Positions 25,324-32,417 of a stretch of DNA of 64,000 nucleotides are shown here, in pieces. Positions within the stretch are counted from its first letter, which is position 1. Each line of letters starts with the position of its first letter. The position numbers and the translations under genes are program-made. Below the pieces are notes generated by a model. The model did no database searches. It was not told the DNA's origin and saw only the letters and a list, made by a program, of their open reading frames with translations. Source of the stretch: Persicimonas caeni (GTDB taxonomy: Bacteria > Myxococcota_A > Bradymonadia > Bradymonadales > Bradymonadaceae). The stretch is from NCBI RefSeq assembly GCF_006517175.1, contig NZ_CP041186.1, positions 2,383,001-2,447,000 of the forward strand. Reading direction: 5' to 3'.

Positions 25324-26454
25324 CTAAGAGCGCGGAGAGGAGCCCTTCGCCAAGGCCTCCCGGACCTCCTCGAGAACATACGCCTCGTCTTCGCCCTGTC
25401 GAGCCCTTTCGAGGATGCGTCGGGCCTCCTCGCCGCCGATCTGGCCCAGCGCCCAGGCGATGTGGCCGCGCACGAGCGGCTCGTCCTCGTCGTCGAGCAG
25501 CCGGCGCCCCAACAGCTCGACGTCTTCTTCGCCGCCCGTGTTGCCGATGACCACCGCCGCGTTTCGCTTCAGGCCGCGCAGCTTGGCGCGCTTCATCGCC
25601 GACTTACTGAAGTATTCGACGTAGTCTTCGAGCTCGAAGCAGACGAGTTCCTGGGGGGTCAGGTCGCGGTATTTGTCGCGGGTTTGGAACTTCGGGTCCT
25701 CGGTGGGCACCGCCTTCGAATTCCACGGGCAGACGGCCTGGCAGATGTCGCAGCCAAAGAGCAGGTCGCCCACGAGCGGGCGCAGGCGGCGGGGGATCGG
25801 GCCTCGGAGCTCGATCGTCAGGTACGAGATGCACCGGCGCGCGTCGATGACGCCGGGGCTGACGATGGCGTTGGTGGGGCAGGCGTCGATGCAGCGCGAG
25901 CAGGTGCCGCAGCGGTCGGGCACGAGCTCGTCGGTCGGCTCGAGGTCTTGGTCGACCAGCACCTCGGCGATAAAGCAAAACGAGCCGATCTCGGGGTTGA
26001 TGAGCATGGCGTTCTTGCCCACCCAACCCAGGCCGGCCAGCGCGGCGAGGTCGCGCTCGAGGAGCGGGGCGGTGTCGGTGGCCGGGCGTGTGGCGACCTC
26101 GGCGCCCGACTCGGCGTGGATGAAGGCGGCCAGCTCGCGCATCCGGTCCCACAGCACGTCGTGGTAGTCGTCGCCGTGAGCGTAGCGGGCGATCCGCAGG
26201 CCCCCGGCGAGCTTGTCGGCCTCGCGGTAGTAGTTCTTGAGCAGCACCACGCAGCTCTTGGTCCCCTCCTCCATCTTGGCGGGATCGACCCGCAGATCGT
26301 GGTAGCGATCGAGGTAGTTCATGTCGCCGTGGCGGCCCTCTTTGAGCCACTCGAGGTACTGCTCGGCGTGCTCGAGCCTGCGCGCCGGCACGATCGCGGC
26401 GCGGTCGAAGCCCAGCTCTCGGGCACGGGTGATGATCTTTTGCGATAAGGTCAT
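25324..26454 (-). CDS. queG: Epoxyqueuosine reductase
   Basis: Last step of queuosine tRNA modification: B12-dependent reduction of epoxyqueuosine at the wobble base of GUN anticodon tRNAs. At 376 aa, the N-terminal cobalamin-binding half contains DMNYLDRYHDLRVDP and ARYAHGDDYHDVLWDRM. LAGLGWVGKNAMLINP follows. Two 4Fe-4S clusters are in CGTCSRCIDACPTNAI and CDICQAVCPWN. The C-terminus has HEAT-like repeats (LRGLKRNAAVVIGNTG, VRGHIAWALGQIGGEEA), a normal feature. The start is the only ATG upstream of the conserved MTLSQKIITRARELGFD. Identification is secure. Confidence 0.95.
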   Translation of the reverse strand: MTLSQKIITRARELGFDRAAIVPARRLEHAEQYLEWLKEGRHGDMNYLDRYHDLRVDPAKMEEGTKSCVVLLKNYYREADKLAGGLRIARYAHGDDYHDVLWDRMRELAAFIHAESGAEVATRPATDTAPLLERDLAALAGLGWVGKNAMLINPEIGSFCFIAEVLVDQDLEPTDELVPDRCGTCSRCIDACPTNAIVSPGVIDARRCISYLTIELRGPIPRRLRPLVGDLLFGCDICQAVCPWNSKAVPTEDPKFQTRDKYRDLTPQELVCFELEDYVEYFSKSAMKRAKLRGLKRNAAVVIGNTGGEEDVELLGRRLLDDEDEPLVRGHIAWALGQIGGEEARRILERARQGEDEAYVLEEVREALAKGSSPRS

Positions 26455-26665
26455 GCTGTTCGCTGCATTAGAGGGCGGCCTTGCGGGGCCGGAACGCCAT
26501 CTATCTATTAGGCGCTGCGCACCTGAAAGGCCACTAGACCGTCAGATCTACAAAGATCCTTGCCTGATGGGAAATTTCAGGTATGACGCCTGCGTAATGG
26601 ATGGGCCGGCGAGTGCCGGCAGGGTGTAAAATTACACATAAGCTAAAAGCCCCTGCACACGTCCC

Positions 26666-27097
26666 ATGGAAAGCCTTCTAGTCATACTGCTTATCGGCGG
26701 CCTGTGCACCTATATCGGCATGGGTACTCTTCTGGAGTTTCACGCCTTCCGCCAAGTCGCCGCCCGCACTGACCTAGCACAGGTCGGCCGCCAACTCGAA
26801 GGCGACTACAACGGTGTGCCGGTGGTGGTCGCCGCCGAGCACCGCCCCGGTGACGGGCACCACGACGAGTGGACGGTGGTGCAGGCTCGACTCGCCGCGC
26901 CGGCTGACGAAGCGCTCGACGCGCCGGTGCTCGAGGAAGTGGTCGAGGCCTGCAAAGACCGCCACCCGGTGGTCGTGGTCGAGAACGACGAGCTTCGCGC
27001 CGAGCTGCCCGGCGGGATCAACCGCGCCGGCGAGCTCATCGAGGTGCTCGATGCGGTGACCGAGTGTGCGAGTCGGATCAATCGCGCGGCCAGTTAG
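26666..27097 (+). CDS. Small membrane-anchored hypothetical protein, 143 aa
   Basis: ATG 26666 opens a protein with an N-terminal hydrophobic helix (LLVILLIGGLCTYIGMGTLL) acting as an uncleaved anchor. A soluble domain follows with alternating strands and helices (VPVVVAAEHRP, EWTVVQARL, HPVVVVENDELRAELPGG) and a C-terminal helix. I do not recognise a family. It is flanked by repeat-rich spacers on both sides and is not part of an operon. Codon choice (GC-rich third positions) supports real coding. Confidence 0.6.
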   Translation: MESLLVILLIGGLCTYIGMGTLLEFHAFRQVAARTDLAQVGRQLEGDYNGVPVVVAAEHRPGDGHHDEWTVVQARLAAPADEALDAPVLEEVVEACKDRHPVVVVENDELRAELPGGINRAGELIEVLDAVTECASRINRAAS

Positions 27098-27100
27098 AGA

Positions 27101-27286
27101 CGCCTCGGTTTCTGAAGGCCTTCTACATAGGCAATTAAGGACATAGGGGTTGCGAATTGAGGCGCCTCGGTTTCTGAAGGCCTTCTATTTGTGCAATTAA
27201 GGATTTTGGGGCTGCGAATTGAGGCGCCTCGGTTTCTGGAGGCCTTCTACATAGGCAATTAAGGACATAGGGGTTGCGAGTCGGCC
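27101..27286. repeat. Three 62-bp tandem repeats
   Basis: Units start at 27101, 27163 and 27225 with CGCCTCGGTTTCTG, followed by AGGCCTTCTA, GCAATTAAGGA and a TTGCGA end. The outer two are almost identical and the middle one differs in the ACATAGGGG word. There are no spacers, so it is not a CRISPR array. Confidence 0.8.
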
Positions 27287-27323
27287 ATGTGTCTCGGCAC
27301 GCAACCCTTATGTCCTTAGATGC
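27255..27323. repeat. Hairpin of the AAGGACATA-GGGTTGC family
   Basis: GCAATTAAGGACATAGGGG-type left arm pairs with the right arm at 27301-27323 over about 23 bases with few mismatches. The same sequence pair forms the hairpin at 29812-29880. It probably ends transcription of the preceding plus-strand gene, or is a mobile palindromic repeat. Confidence 0.55.
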
Positions 27324-27492
27324 TTATTTAGAGGGCGCCACGCCCCTGCAGGGCCTGCTCTCTTAGCCACGAGCCAGCCTACGCAATACCCAACCCTCCT
27401 CATCTGTTGCACCCACAGCGCCGATTGACCTCTGCGCATCCAACTGCAATATATGAACGAGTATTCACTCACTTAGCACCACCCAAAGCACC

Positions 27493-28314
27493 ATGAGCAA
27501 TACACAAGCCCCCGGCTCTTTCGATCGTTTCTCCGGGACCGAGTCCTATATCACCAGCCCCGAGCTTCGCGACGTGGTCAACGTGTCGGTCGCCCTCGAA
27601 AAGCCGCTGCTGATTCGCGGCGAGCCGGGCACCGGCAAAACGTTGCTGGCGCACGCGGTGGCCGACGACCTGGGGATGCCGCTGCACCGCTGGCACATCA
27701 AGTCGACGACTAAGGCGCAAGAGGGCCTGTACGTCTACGACACCGTCCAGCGCCTCAACGACAGCCGCTTTGGCGACGGGGACGTGAGCGACATCAAGCA
27801 GTACATCAAGCTGGGCGCGCTGGGCAAAGCGTTCGACAGCGAGGAGCGCGCGGTGCTGCTCATCGACGAGATCGACAAAGCAGACATGGAGTTCCCCAAC
27901 GATCTGCTCCACGAGCTCGACCAGATGAGCTTTTATATCCCCGAGACGCAGCGCACCGTCGAGGCGACCCAGCGTCCGGTGGTGATCATCACCTCGAACG
28001 CCGAAAAGGAGCTGCCCGACGCCTTCTTGCGCCGCTGCATCTTCCACTACATCGAGTTCCCCGATGCGCGGCTCATGGCCGACATCGTGGCGGTGCACCA
28101 CCCGAACCTCGAAGAGAAGCTGTTGAAGCAGTGCCTCGACAAGTTCTACTGGCTGCGCCACCAGCCCGACGTGCGCAAAAAGCCGTCGACCAGCGAGCTC
28201 ATCGACTGGATCGGAGCGCTGATGCGGGCGGGGATCTCGGCGGAGTCGTTGGAGAAGGAGTTGCCGTTTATGGGCGTGCTTCTCAAGAGAGAAGAGGATC
28301 TCGTCCAGTTCTGA
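27493..28314 (+). CDS. MoxR-family AAA+ ATPase
   Basis: A 273-aa AAA+ protein of the MoxR/APE2220-type group that works as a chaperone with a VWA partner. Walker A GEPGTGKT (residues 43-50), Walker B AVLLIDEIDKAD, sensor-1 VVIITSNAEKELPDAFLRRC (Arg finger in LRRC). A sensor-2 region follows and a short helical lid. The length is typical. The VWA gene follows after 266 bases of repeat DNA on the same strand, the normal partner order for these systems. The target that the pair acts on cannot be read here. Confidence 0.88.
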   Translation: MSNTQAPGSFDRFSGTESYITSPELRDVVNVSVALEKPLLIRGEPGTGKTLLAHAVADDLGMPLHRWHIKSTTKAQEGLYVYDTVQRLNDSRFGDGDVSDIKQYIKLGALGKAFDSEERAVLLIDEIDKADMEFPNDLLHELDQMSFYIPETQRTVEATQRPVVIITSNAEKELPDAFLRRCIFHYIEFPDARLMADIVAVHHPNLEEKLLKQCLDKFYWLRHQPDVRKKPSTSELIDWIGALMRAGISAESLEKELPFMGVLLKREEDLVQF

Positions 28315-28324
28315 GGCGCAAACG

Positions 28325-28545
28325 AGCAACGTCCTCCTCTCCTCCTGAAGCGTAGCGGAGGGAAGGAGAGGACCGAGGAGAGGACGCCCTTTCCACGCAG
28401 CGAAGCAAGTGGAGAGGGACCGAGGGAGAGGCTGTTTCGAGCGCCGACAAAAAGCCTCCTCCTGAATCCTCCTCCATTTCGCTTCGCTACATGGAAGAGG
28501 ACGCCCCTCCTTGGTCCTCCCCTTCGCTTCGCGCGGGGAGGAGAA
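28325..28545. repeat. Dispersed CT/GA-rich hairpin repeat, copy C
   Basis: Related to the repeats around dbpA: words GGAGAGGACCGAGGAG, CGCAGCGAAGCAAGTGGAG and CTTCGCTTCGCTAC. It sits between the MoxR and VWA genes, whose coupling it separates. Confidence 0.7.
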
Positions 28546-28580
28546 TGTTGGCGAAACACCTCACTCGTGCAAACGAAGCT

Positions 28581-29765
28581 ATGTTCATAAACTTCTTCTA
28601 CCACCTCCGAGCCCGCGGCCTCCCGCTGAGCACCACGGAGTTCCTCGCCCTGCTCGACGCCCTCGCCCAGGGGCTCTCTCGCGAGAGCCTCGAGCATTTC
28701 TACGTGGTCGCCCGCGCCGTGCTGGTCAAACGTCCCGAGCATTACGACATCTACGACCAGGCGTTCTACGAGTTCTTCAAGGACACCGAGTTCGACAAGT
28801 CGTTGCTCGACGGGCTGCACGACGAGCTGTTGGAGTGGCTCGAGAACCCGCTGGCGCCGCCGAACCTGTCGCCCGAGGAGCTCGACGAGCTCAAGAGACT
28901 GGGCCTCGACGAATTGCGCGAGGAGTTCGAGAAGCGCCTGCAGGAGCAAGACGAGCGCCACGACGGTGGCAGCCATTGGATCGGCACCGGCGGGACGAGC
29001 CCGTTCGGCCACGGCGGCCAGAACCCCGCCGGGGTGCGCGTGGGCGACCAGGGCGGCGGGCGCAGCGCGGTACAGATCGCCAGCGAGCGTCGGTTTCGCA
29101 ACCTGCGCAAGGACTTGACGCTCGACGTGCGCGACATCGGCATGGCCCTGCGCCGGCTGCGCCAGCTCACCCGCGAGGGCAACGAGGAAAAACTCGATCT
29201 GCAAGAGACGATCGACCAGACGGCCCGAAACGCCGGCTATATCGAGCTGGTCTTTCGGCCGCCGCGCGAGAATAACGTCAAGCTCTTGCTCTTGTGCGAC
29301 GTCGGCGGGTCGATGAACCCGTACACGCGGCTGACCTCCCGGCTCTTCTCGGCCGCCCACCAGGCGAGTCACTTCAAGAATTTCGAGAGCTACTACTTCC
29401 ACAACTGCCCCTACGAGACGCTCTACACCGACATGGAGCGCGAGAAGGGCAAACCCACCGAGGAAGTCTTCCGAAACCTCGACCAGACCTGGCGCTGCAT
29501 CGTGGTCGGCGACGCGGCGATGGCGCCCACCGAGCTGACCTCGCGGGGAGGCTCGGTCAACTACTGGCACTACAACGAGAAGGCGGGCATCGAGTACCTG
29601 CGCACACTCAAGGACACCATCCCGCGCACGGTGTGGCTCAACCCCGACAAGCCGGCGTGGTGGGGGAGCTGGACGACCCAAGAGATCAAAAAGATGTTCC
29701 CGATGTACCCGTTCACGATGCAGGGACTGGAAGACGCCGTCGACGAGTTGCGCCGGCGGGGGTGA
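28581..29765 (+). CDS. VWA domain protein, CoxE-like, partner of the MoxR ATPase
   Basis: A 394-aa cytoplasmic protein. The N-terminal helical region (MFINFFYHLRARGLPLSTTE) and the whole layout match the CoxE/YehP-like VWA proteins found beside MoxR ATPases. The MIDAS begins at D240 as DVGGSMNPY, so the usual DxSxS motif has Gly in place of the first Ser. Thr and Asp partners lie later (IVVGDAAMAPTELTS). The end has NPDKPAWWGSWTTQEIKKMF, conserved in this family. Start ATG 28581 is chosen by family length; ATG 28545 has a better-looking GGAGGAGA site, but that site is part of the repeat. Confidence 0.82.
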   Translation: MFINFFYHLRARGLPLSTTEFLALLDALAQGLSRESLEHFYVVARAVLVKRPEHYDIYDQAFYEFFKDTEFDKSLLDGLHDELLEWLENPLAPPNLSPEELDELKRLGLDELREEFEKRLQEQDERHDGGSHWIGTGGTSPFGHGGQNPAGVRVGDQGGGRSAVQIASERRFRNLRKDLTLDVRDIGMALRRLRQLTREGNEEKLDLQETIDQTARNAGYIELVFRPPRENNVKLLLLCDVGGSMNPYTRLTSRLFSAAHQASHFKNFESYYFHNCPYETLYTDMEREKGKPTEEVFRNLDQTWRCIVVGDAAMAPTELTSRGGSVNYWHYNEKAGIEYLRTLKDTIPRTVWLNPDKPAWWGSWTTQEIKKMFPMYPFTMQGLEDAVDELRRRG

Positions 29766-29811
29766 ATGTCGAATGGAAGGCCTTGCAGAGATCGAGGCGC
29801 CCTCTAATTAG

Positions 29812-29880
29812 GCAATTAAGGACATAAGGGTTGCGAGTTGGAACGCCTTCTCGATTCGCAACCCCTATGTCCTTAATTGC
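29812..29880. terminator. Near-perfect 25-bp hairpin after the VWA gene
   Basis: Arms 29812-29836 and 29856-29880 pair at 24 of 25 positions around a 19-base loop. The sequence belongs to the same family as 27255-27323. It follows the VWA stop by 46 bases and precedes the porin-like gene. The transcript has no U-tract, so terminator function is likely but not certain. Confidence 0.5.
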
Positions 29881-29940
29881 TTATGTAGCAGGCGTTGCTA
29901 TTCTGCACGCGTTCTCAATTACTGTGTGCCGGAACGCGCC

Positions 29941-30753
29941 ATGCCCTATCGTAGTGCCGTTGCATTGCTCGCCCTCGCCCTCCTCGCCCCTACGACCGCC
30001 CAAGCCAAAGCGTGGACCCAACCCGAAGGTGACGGCTACGCCAAGGTCTGGCTGCGCGGCATCTTCGGCGGCGACGCCTTCTTGGCCGACGGCGAGATCG
30101 CCGAGTCCGAAGGCTACGCCGACGTCTCGCTGCGCCACTACGTCGAGTACGGGCTGACCGACAAATGGACGCTTCTGACCTACGGCGCCCCCGCGGGCGT
30201 CGCCTCCTACGGCGACGAGTCGAGCGCCTACGTCGGCCCGCTCGCCGTCGGGCTACGCCGCGGCCTGACCGACGGCCCGTTCCAGGTGGCCGCCGAGGCG
30301 CATTACGGCTACGCGCCGCCTGTGGGCGACGACGACCTCGCCCCGGCCGGCTCGGCTCTGCGCTACTTTCCGACAGTCGACACCCACTTCGCCGTGGGCG
30401 AATTGCAGGCAGGCTACGGGTTTGGCTGGGGCTGGACGGTGGTGAGCGCGGGCGTGCAATGGAACAGCAACGACGACGTCGACACGGCCGTCATCGGCCT
30501 GGCGCAACTGGGGGTCAAGCTCACCCGCACGGTCTTTGTCGAGGCACACCTCGTCCCGTACGAGCCGCTGGGCGACGTCGAAGAGACCAACGTGGCGGGC
30601 ACCGGACAGACGCGCTACCTGGGCTTCGGTCTGGGGGCGAGTTGGTGGGTGACCGAGAGCGTGGGGCTGTCGGCGAGCTTCGACGGCGCCGCGTACGCTG
30701 AGTCCAACGCTGCGACGCCGTCGTTTTCGGTGGGTGTGGAGGGTCGGTTTTAG
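29941..30753 (+). CDS. Outer-membrane beta-barrel protein, hypothetical
   Basis: A 270-aa protein with a cleavable signal peptide (MPYRSAVALLALALLAPTTAQA). The mature part is alternating hydrophobic beta strands with aromatic and Gly residues (GYAKVWLRGIFGGDAF, YLGFGLGASWWVTESVGLSA) and it ends in Phe (SFSVGVEGRF), the usual outer-membrane insertion signal. About 10-12 strands fit the length. It resembles small transport or OmpW/OmpA-barrel-like proteins, but I cannot name a family. ATG 29941 is preferred over GTG 29926 because the signal peptide starts there. Confidence 0.7.
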   Translation: MPYRSAVALLALALLAPTTAQAKAWTQPEGDGYAKVWLRGIFGGDAFLADGEIAESEGYADVSLRHYVEYGLTDKWTLLTYGAPAGVASYGDESSAYVGPLAVGLRRGLTDGPFQVAAEAHYGYAPPVGDDDLAPAGSALRYFPTVDTHFAVGELQAGYGFGWGWTVVSAGVQWNSNDDVDTAVIGLAQLGVKLTRTVFVEAHLVPYEPLGDVEETNVAGTGQTRYLGFGLGASWWVTESVGLSASFDGAAYAESNAATPSFSVGVEGRF

Positions 30754-30775
30754 GGGCCACGCCTTTCGCCGTGCG

Positions 30776-32161
30776 TCAAGGCGTCGACGGTTCCACGACC
30801 CGAAAATGCAGCGGATTCGAACTTTCATGCAGGTCGCGACTGCTGCCGAACGAGACGTCGTCGTTGCGAGTACCGTCTCGATCACGCCAGTACAGGTACG
30901 GGTCCTCCCAGGTCGCCACCTGGACGACATAGATGCCTGGTTCTTCGGGAAAGGTCACCTCGAAGCTTTTACGAGCGTCGACGCGCGTACGGTAGTCTCC
31001 GCGGGCGTTCCCCTGGGTAATCCACCACACGGGCCCCATCGGCTCCCCCTCGAATAGCGGCACCAAGACCGTGGGCTTGCCGCCCTGCTGATCGGAAGTG
31101 CTGAGCGCCGAGAAGTACATCCGCCGCGTTTCGCCTGGCTCCACGTCGATGAGCGATTGGGTATCGAGCGCGTCGGTGATGCCGTCGTAGAAGAGGGGCC
31201 CTATATTCATGCTAGCGGCGTAAAGGTACATCTGTCTTTCCCAATCGGACCACGGGATGTCGAGGCGTGGTTCGGCGCAAGGACGCGACGGACGGTCGTA
31301 GCCGCCGTTGAAAAGGGCGAATCGGTAGGCCTCACCTGTACGCCCCCCGCGAGGAACGGTCACGTTGAAGCTGACGCTGATTTCGTACATTCGTCGGTCT
31401 GGAAAGGCAGATGCCGGAATGGTGACGTCCAAAATCTCGAAATCGGAGTCGATGTCGAAGTTGATCCCGGTCGCCGTCGTCTCGAGCAACTTCTCGCTGC
31501 GATCCGGCTTCCAACGAGCGTATGTCGCTTGAACCGGTTCGTAATCGACCATGACCGCGACATTGAGGCGATAGCCGGTGAAGTCAGAGGCGTCATTGAG
31601 CGAATAGATGTGAATCGGGACGTCAGTGCCCGGTTCGGCATACAGGTCAAAAGCGCGGCCGTCTCCGGGAAGTACACTCGTATCCGGTCGAACCGAATAA
31701 GCCTGCTCGGGAACGAACCCGAGTTCAGCGATGAATTCGTCACGCGTAATTATTGGCCGCTGTGACGGCTCGACGCGAGTAGGTAGCGAGAACTCTTCGT
31801 TTTCCTCGGCGAATGTGACCTCGCCCGTGCATGGATTCGGTTGCTGCCAAAGCGTTGGATCAAAGTCGATCGGTTCGCTCGATGTATCTGCACCCGACCC
31901 GCCGTCGCCATCGGAGACTGCACGGAAGCTTACAATTCCTGTGGACGATTTTCGAACAGAGCGCTGGGTTGGGGCGCGCGAGGTGTCTCTGCCCGTCGGG
32001 TTGGGCGGCGCACTGTCCGGCGAGGCGTCTCTGGTCGTCGGGTTGGGCGGCGCACTGGCGAGTGAGGTGTCGCTGCCCGTCGGGTTGGCTCGCTCGACGT
32101 CGAGTGGGCCGCCCGGGCCGCACCGGCGGCTCTCTTGGGAGTGCGCGGCGCGGCCGGATTG
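30776..32161 (-). pseudogene. 5'-truncated gene for an exported protein (conserved frame without a start)
   Basis: The only ATG in frame, at 31552, would give 258 aa, but the same frame is open and clearly coding for another ~200 codons upstream to 32161: ...GEVTFAEENEEFSLPTRVEP, FDLYAEPGTDVPIHIYSLND. It contains no ATG, GTG or TTG there. Upstream of about 31960 it turns into repeated PNPT/SPDSAPPNPTGRDTS-like peptides from the minisatellite, then hits TGA at 32162-32164. The protein is beta-rich (Ig-like), as in secreted lipoproteins with low-complexity linkers. It looks as if the signal-peptide end was lost in repeat rearrangement. A shorter product from 31552 is possible. Confidence 0.6.
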
Positions 32162-32277
32162 TCAGAGACGGCTCACCGGACAGTGCGCGGCGCGGCCGGA
32201 CGACCAGCGATGAATCGCCGGACAGTACGCGGGGTGTCCGGACGACCAGAGACGAGTCGCTCGACAGTGCGCGGGGC
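31967..32277. repeat. Inverted pair of 42-bp minisatellite arrays
   Basis: Array 1 (units at 31998 and 32040, partial on both sides) has the unit start GGGTTGGGCGGCGCACTG. Array 2 (units at 32141, 32183, 32225, partial at 32267) starts GTGCGCGGCGCGGCCGG and is the reverse-complement form of the same unit (both share the GACGACCAG / CGCCGGACA words). The two face each other around a 50-60 base junction at about 32090-32140. Confidence 0.75.
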
Positions 32278-32324
32278 CGTGAAGCCTTCGGAGGCAGGAC
32301 ATTTTGTCCTGGGCTGTCGTGCAA

Positions 32325-32405
32325 CCAGACCTGGAAGGTCTGCCTCCCAGTCCAGACCTGGAAGGTCTGCCTCCCAGTCCAGACCTGGGAGGTCTGCCTC
32401 CGAAG
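32325..32405. repeat. Three 27-bp tandem repeats
   Basis: Units at 32325, 32352 and 32379 begin CCAGACCTGG(A/G)AGGTCTGCC. Each holds the palindrome AGACCTGGAAGGTCT (one mismatch). They lie just downstream of the stop of the large TSP3 protein gene. Confidence 0.85.
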
Positions 32406-32417
32406 TCGGACGGAGCG

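Larger units (their letters stand above)
27098..27492. other. Repeat-rich spacer upstream of the MoxR gene
   Basis: Holds three 62-bp tandem units, then a hairpin, and about 150 bases of ordinary sequence before the MoxR ATG. No gene is supported. The last stretch (27340-27490) must hold the MoxR promoter, but I cannot place it with confidence. Confidence 0.5.

Noticed and set aside
26455..26665. tRNA or small RNA in the spacer after queG
   Set aside because: Short dyads (GCCGGCGAGTGCCGGC, TGTAAAATTACA) exist but no cloverleaf, anticodon arm or TTCGA loop could be assembled. No tRNA or rRNA was found anywhere in the window.
27101..27286. Possible CRISPR array
   Set aside because: Three 62-bp units are directly joined with no spacers, and no cas genes are in the window.
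31860..32324. 154-codon minus-strand frame over the minisatellite
   Set aside because: It consists only of repeat-derived peptides in a different frame from the conserved gene remnant and has no signal or domain.
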